NCBI GenBank assembly: GCA_022072055.1
Contig: JAJVIK010000005.1
Span: 77,557 to 141,556 of the forward strand
Reading direction: 5' to 3'
DNA: 64,000 bases
Source of the DNA: a bacterium
Lineage (GTDB): Bacteria > Hinthialibacterota > Hinthialibacteria > OLB16
The notes under the pieces are model-generated. The model saw only the letters and a program-made list of their open reading frames with translations. It did no database searches and was not told where the DNA came from. Below, piece by piece: positions 62,001 to 64,000 of this stretch. Numbering within the stretch: the first letter of the stretch is position 1; each line of letters opens with the position of its first letter. The position numbers and the translations under genes were made by a program.

Positions 62001-64000
62001 GCCATTCTGGTGCTGGGCCGCGATGCGGCGGGCACCGCTTCGGCGCAATCCATCGCCCTGGCCAACCTGGCCTATCGAGTAACCCAAAGCCGAGGTGTGG
62101 ACAAGGTGGATATCCGATATCTCTCAGCCTGGCCCAACCAGGATGCCGATGGGGACAGCCTCAACGACGTGTATGCGGCTCCCACGACGACCAGTCTGAA
62201 CGATGCTCTCACTTGGGCGTCGGATGCGGACCGCTTGCTGCTGTATCTGATTGGCCCTTCGGAGCAGGTGGGCCCGGACACTTTCCTGAGACTTTCGGAC
62301 TCCGAGACCTACTCGGGAACTGATCTGGACTCCGAGCTGGATGCACTCCAATCCAGCAGTAGCCTGCTCATCACAGCCGTGGCCGATTTCCCGTATGCCT
62401 CGGCATTCTGGGAAGCCTGCCAAGCCACTCTCGGCCAGGAACGCATCCTGATTGGCAGCACGGCCACGGACACCTCCTTGCTGCTGCCGCCTCCTCAAAA
62501 CACCTCGTTCTCCTGGGAGTTTTTCAGCGCGGCCTATATGGGCCAGAATGTTAAGGAGAGCTACAACGCCGGGAAATCCTTCATCAAGACCTTCAACCGC
62601 TGGGACCAGCTGCCTTGGCTGGATGACAACGGGGATGGGATCACCAACAAGTATGATGGAGCGCTGGCTTCCTCGACCTACTGGGGATACCCGGTGGCCT
62701 TCGCGGGGCCGGAGGGGGCTGATCTTCCCTTCATCGTTGGAGTGGCCAGTCCTCAGAACATCGGAAATGGGAGCACAGCCGCCATCTGGGCGGACCTCAT
62801 TGAGGGACCGGTGCCTATGGCGGTCGAAGCCAAACTCCTTCCACCGAATGTGCCCTACACACCCGGCGAACCAGTGGTCAGTCTTCAAGACCTCAACCTC
62901 TCCCGGCAAGGGACGAGTTGGCGCTGGTCGGCCAACCTTACAGGGCTTACAGACCAAGGCGATTACACCATCCTCTACCGGGCGCGGTATGCCAACGACC
63001 AGTACTCCACACCCGCCTTTGGCTCAGTCACCAAGGGGACCGGCAATCCACCGGATGCTTATGAAGTGGACGACACCCTGGCCCAAGCGAGCCCCTTTTA
63101 CATCGGTGGTCCCACGCAGAGTCACACGATTCATGTCTCCCTCGACGAGGACTGGGTTTATTTCGACGCACTGGAATCCAAACCGTATTTGATCGAAACC
63201 AGCGACGTGGGATCCGACCTCGACCTGGCTTTCGATGTCTTCGACGCTTTGGGTGTCTCGGTCCTGCCGTTTCCGATCGACGACAATCTGGATGGGCAAG
63301 GCGAGAGTTACACGTTTATCGCCCCGGCTTACGGACGTTATTATGCGCGGGTCTATAACGCCGGATCGGGCGCTCCCGCCGAACCGGGCTACACGCTGGC
63401 GATCGGCGAGCAGACCGGCCTGAACAACGGGATAGCCACACCGATCGCCACAGGGCTGCGGATTTCCTGGTCGCCGAGTTCAGGCGGCAATATTCAAGGT
63501 TTCGAGGTAAGAAGATCCTTATCCCGGGGTGGGCCATTCGCGACGATCGCCTCGCTTCCGATGGGGACTACCGAGTTCGACGATGAAGGGTTGGATTCTT
63601 TTACGACCTACTATTACATGATCTACGAATTCGACACGAGCCTGAACGTTGGGCAACTCACACGCCCCTTCAGCGGCGAGACGCTCGACACAGGCGTGTC
63701 AGTTCCCACTCCAACCCCCACCCCCACGCAAACGCCGACCCCAACACTCACCCGAACTCCATCCCCCAGCGCCACGATTGCGAACACGCATTCTCCCACG
63801 CCTTCATCGACAAGTACTTTGCCGGAGACGATGACAGATACCCCCACAGCCACTCACACGCCAGTTCCACCAACAACTGTCCCGGTTCACCTGGAATCCG
63901 ACAGTTCCGTGGTTCGGATAAGCAACATAGAATCTTATCCGAACGGAGGAAACCCTTATGGCAAGGAGTCGGAAGCGCTACACTTCCCAGGAGAAGGCCG
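59025..64000 (+). CDS. secreted WD40-caspase-like giant protein, 3' end outside window
   Basis: More than 1658 aa, open to the window end; GGGGCG precedes ATG 59025. N-terminus: RRRVFCLIPLAFLAVSLP...PAQP, a signal peptide. Fourteen WD40 repeats (about 40-620; SVAFSPDGTKVLTGS...TAKLWD) would make two seven-bladed propellers. Then a caspase/C13-like domain (about 626-895) with His717 in YMVDHGYN and Cys762 in VVDTCYSGRF. A second copy (about 994-1225) keeps the fold but has Pro at both catalytic positions (YLIGPSE, VADFPYAS). A PPC-like domain (about 1344-1462), a fibronectin-III domain and a Thr/Pro linker (about 1559-1622) follow. Probably a calcium-binding, extracellular peptidase or its regulator. 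Confidence 0.88.
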   Translation, partial: MMQTRMNLTAPIRRVAGRRRVFCLIPLAFLAVSLPTSVPAQPVTDHALQKCGLGTLECAAYSPDGRYVATGGGIGAILWDVATGEPVRIFSAPGHYVVAVAFSPDGKRLLTGSSRDFTAKIWDTATGAEIRTFQVNSGPVYSCAFSPDGTAVITGCADDDRVELWDVASGSVIRTYSGHADRVRSVAFSADGTRILTGSNDGTAKIWDAATATELRTFVHAADVYSIAFSPDASNILTGSQDGTAKIWNAVTGTVTHTFGHTSGVHSVAFSADGTNVMTGSNEAELWDTESGTGIRTFVGQSGFVKSVAFSPDGTKVLTASYNPTARIWDVESGAEIRTFSGHIHAISSVAFSPNGSEVLTGSFVDAAPKLWDQRTGVLIRSLSGHNAGVNSVAFSPNGTNVLTGSTDNTAKLWDAATGVVTRTFSGHTSWVYSVAFSPDGTKVLTGSTDHTAKLWDAATGVVIRNFSGHTGNIDSVAFSPDGTKVLTGGDQTARLWEAATGTETRTLGHTLFVRSVAFSPDGTKVLTGSGDRTAKLWDSMSGALILTFSGHTQPVYSVAFSPDGTKVLTGSDDRTAKLWDAVNGAEIRTFLAHGTWVKSVSFSPDGTKILTGSEDGTARIWEAFPSKAMIVAGGGPFSGNAIAQQTKDLAAYTYKICRLRGYAASEIQYLSAFGDQDADGDGFNDVDAAATPANLQAALDTFAGDTSRLFIYMVDHGYNLSNGMYFQINPTQMVSGTELDSWMDALQNRQTADITLVVDTCYSGRFVQECTPPPGKKRLNVASTSDNALAVFLPPPSLTSFSYQFLGALYMGSTIQQAFTAARGFFSTFQISGQEPWLDSNGNGVYEPGIDDATNGEAVQFFGSSWAYAGVGGGWEPASFDEVTPATTPVVVGGTSTIYVKMLPGVIPLEVYASILPPAPETLAGDPVSDLPRLQLMRSTSDPRIWSATYAGFDRPGSYVVSHVAKFEYERLTRPVFSTLTVGASSIDRTKAILVLGRDAAGTASAQSIALANLAYRVTQSRGVDKVDIRYLSAWPNQDADGDSLNDVYAAPTTTSLNDALTWASDADRLLLYLIGPSEQVGPDTFLRLSDSETYSGTDLDSELDALQSSSSLLITAVADFPYASAFWEACQATLGQERILIGSTATDTSLLLPPPQNTSFSWEFFSAAYMGQNVKESYNAGKSFIKTFNRWDQLPWLDDNGDGITNKYDGALASSTYWGYPVAFAGPEGADLPFIVGVASPQNIGNGSTAAIWADLIEGPVPMAVEAKLLPPNVPYTPGEPVVSLQDLNLSRQGTSWRWSANLTGLTDQGDYTILYRARYANDQYSTPAFGSVTKGTGNPPDAYEVDDTLAQASPFYIGGPTQSHTIHVSLDEDWVYFDALESKPYLIETSDVGSDLDLAFDVFDALGVSVLPFPIDDNLDGQGESYTFIAPAYGRYYARVYNAGSGAPAEPGYTLAIGEQTGLNNGIATPIATGLRISWSPSSGGNIQGFEVRRSLSRGGPFATIASLPMGTTEFDDEGLDSFTTYYYMIYEFDTSLNVGQLTRPFSGETLDTGVSVPTPTPTPTQTPTPTLTRTPSPSATIANTHSPTPSSTSTLPETMTDTPTATHTPVPPTTVPVHLESDSSVVRISNIESYPNGGNPYGKESEALHFPGEG
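59152..60890 (+). repeat. tandem WD40-coding repeat
   Basis: Fourteen units of about 117-129 bases. The last six are close to identical in their core (TCGCCCGATGGGACGAAGG), which indicates recent unit duplication or conversion. Confidence 0.85.

Noticed and set aside
59025-64000. WD40-caspase gene plus nearby toxin-antitoxin as an antiphage island
   Set aside because: The protein has a signal peptide and extracellular domains, higBA is 44 kb away, and no effector, nuclease or reverse transcriptase neighbours exist.

Overview
The window reads as a chromosome segment of a GC-rich, Gram-negative, uncultured-type bacterium. Evidence for a double membrane and general lifestyle: an MlaA/VacJ-type domain, the MreBCD-PBP2 elongasome, MEP-pathway Dxr, several pseudopilins whose C-termini end in a PTNGTxSxGDI signature, a Tat-exported Gfo/Idh oxidoreductase, and giant secreted proteins joined by Thr/Pro-rich linkers. 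Such combinations are common in Sumerlaeota, Hydrogenedentota, Omnitrophota and planctomycete-like lineages. I cannot place it more precisely. I saw no rRNA, tRNA, CRISPR array, transposase or prophage.

Layout. 1-10.9 kb: a membrane glycosyltransferase cut by the window edge, prolyl oligopeptidase, two pseudopilins (the second apparently in an operon with a GH5-like glycosidase), a receiver-domain protein, an MlaA domain fused to an alpha/beta hydrolase, and a GH172/DUF2961 protein. 11-17.3 kb: anaerobic sulfatase-maturase-like radical SAM enzyme, CehA-like PHP metallohydrolase, HigBA toxin-antitoxin, dxr and an unknown protein. 17.4-21.1 kb: a three-gene plus-strand cluster: gmd, a sugar-nucleotide PLP enzyme with His in place of the usual Lys, and a translationally coupled M28-like protein. 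21.1-23.4 kb: a HEAT-like secreted protein and a Gfo/Idh/MocA oxidoreductase. 23.8-37.4 kb: a surface-protein island: a 2388-aa FG-GAP/VCBS protein, a beta-helix protein, a 1229-aa protein with four repeated beta-sandwich domains, and a pseudopilin. The two giants share a nearly identical C-terminal module that ends in a dockerin/EF-hand-like loop.

37.6-47.4 kb: hybrid histidine kinase; a tight hisB-argH-ruvC-ruvA operon; a GH32-like beta-fructosidase followed by a sugar ABC binding protein and permease but no ATPase. 47.4-56.4 kb (minus): a long, mostly overlapping operon: small membrane protein, mreB, mreC, mreD, mrdA, a DHQ-dehydratase with a shikimate-dehydrogenase remnant, an SGNH hydrolase and a glycosyltransferase with TPRs. 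56.8-64 kb: MDR dehydrogenase, a small exported protein, a frame-disrupted mini-gene behind an operator-like palindrome, and a secreted protein of more than 1658 aa with 14 WD40 repeats and two caspase-like domains, the second lacking its catalytic His and Cys. This last gene runs off the window.

Theme and regulation. Much of the window serves extracellular carbohydrate handling and the cell surface (GH5, GH172, GH32, PHP hydrolase, pseudopilins, giant T/P-linked proteins, deoxysugar nucleotides, glycosyltransferases). Five start regions carry the same promoter pattern, TTGNNG-17 bp-TANCNT. Two surface-protein genes share a longer homologous 5' region, which suggests joint control.
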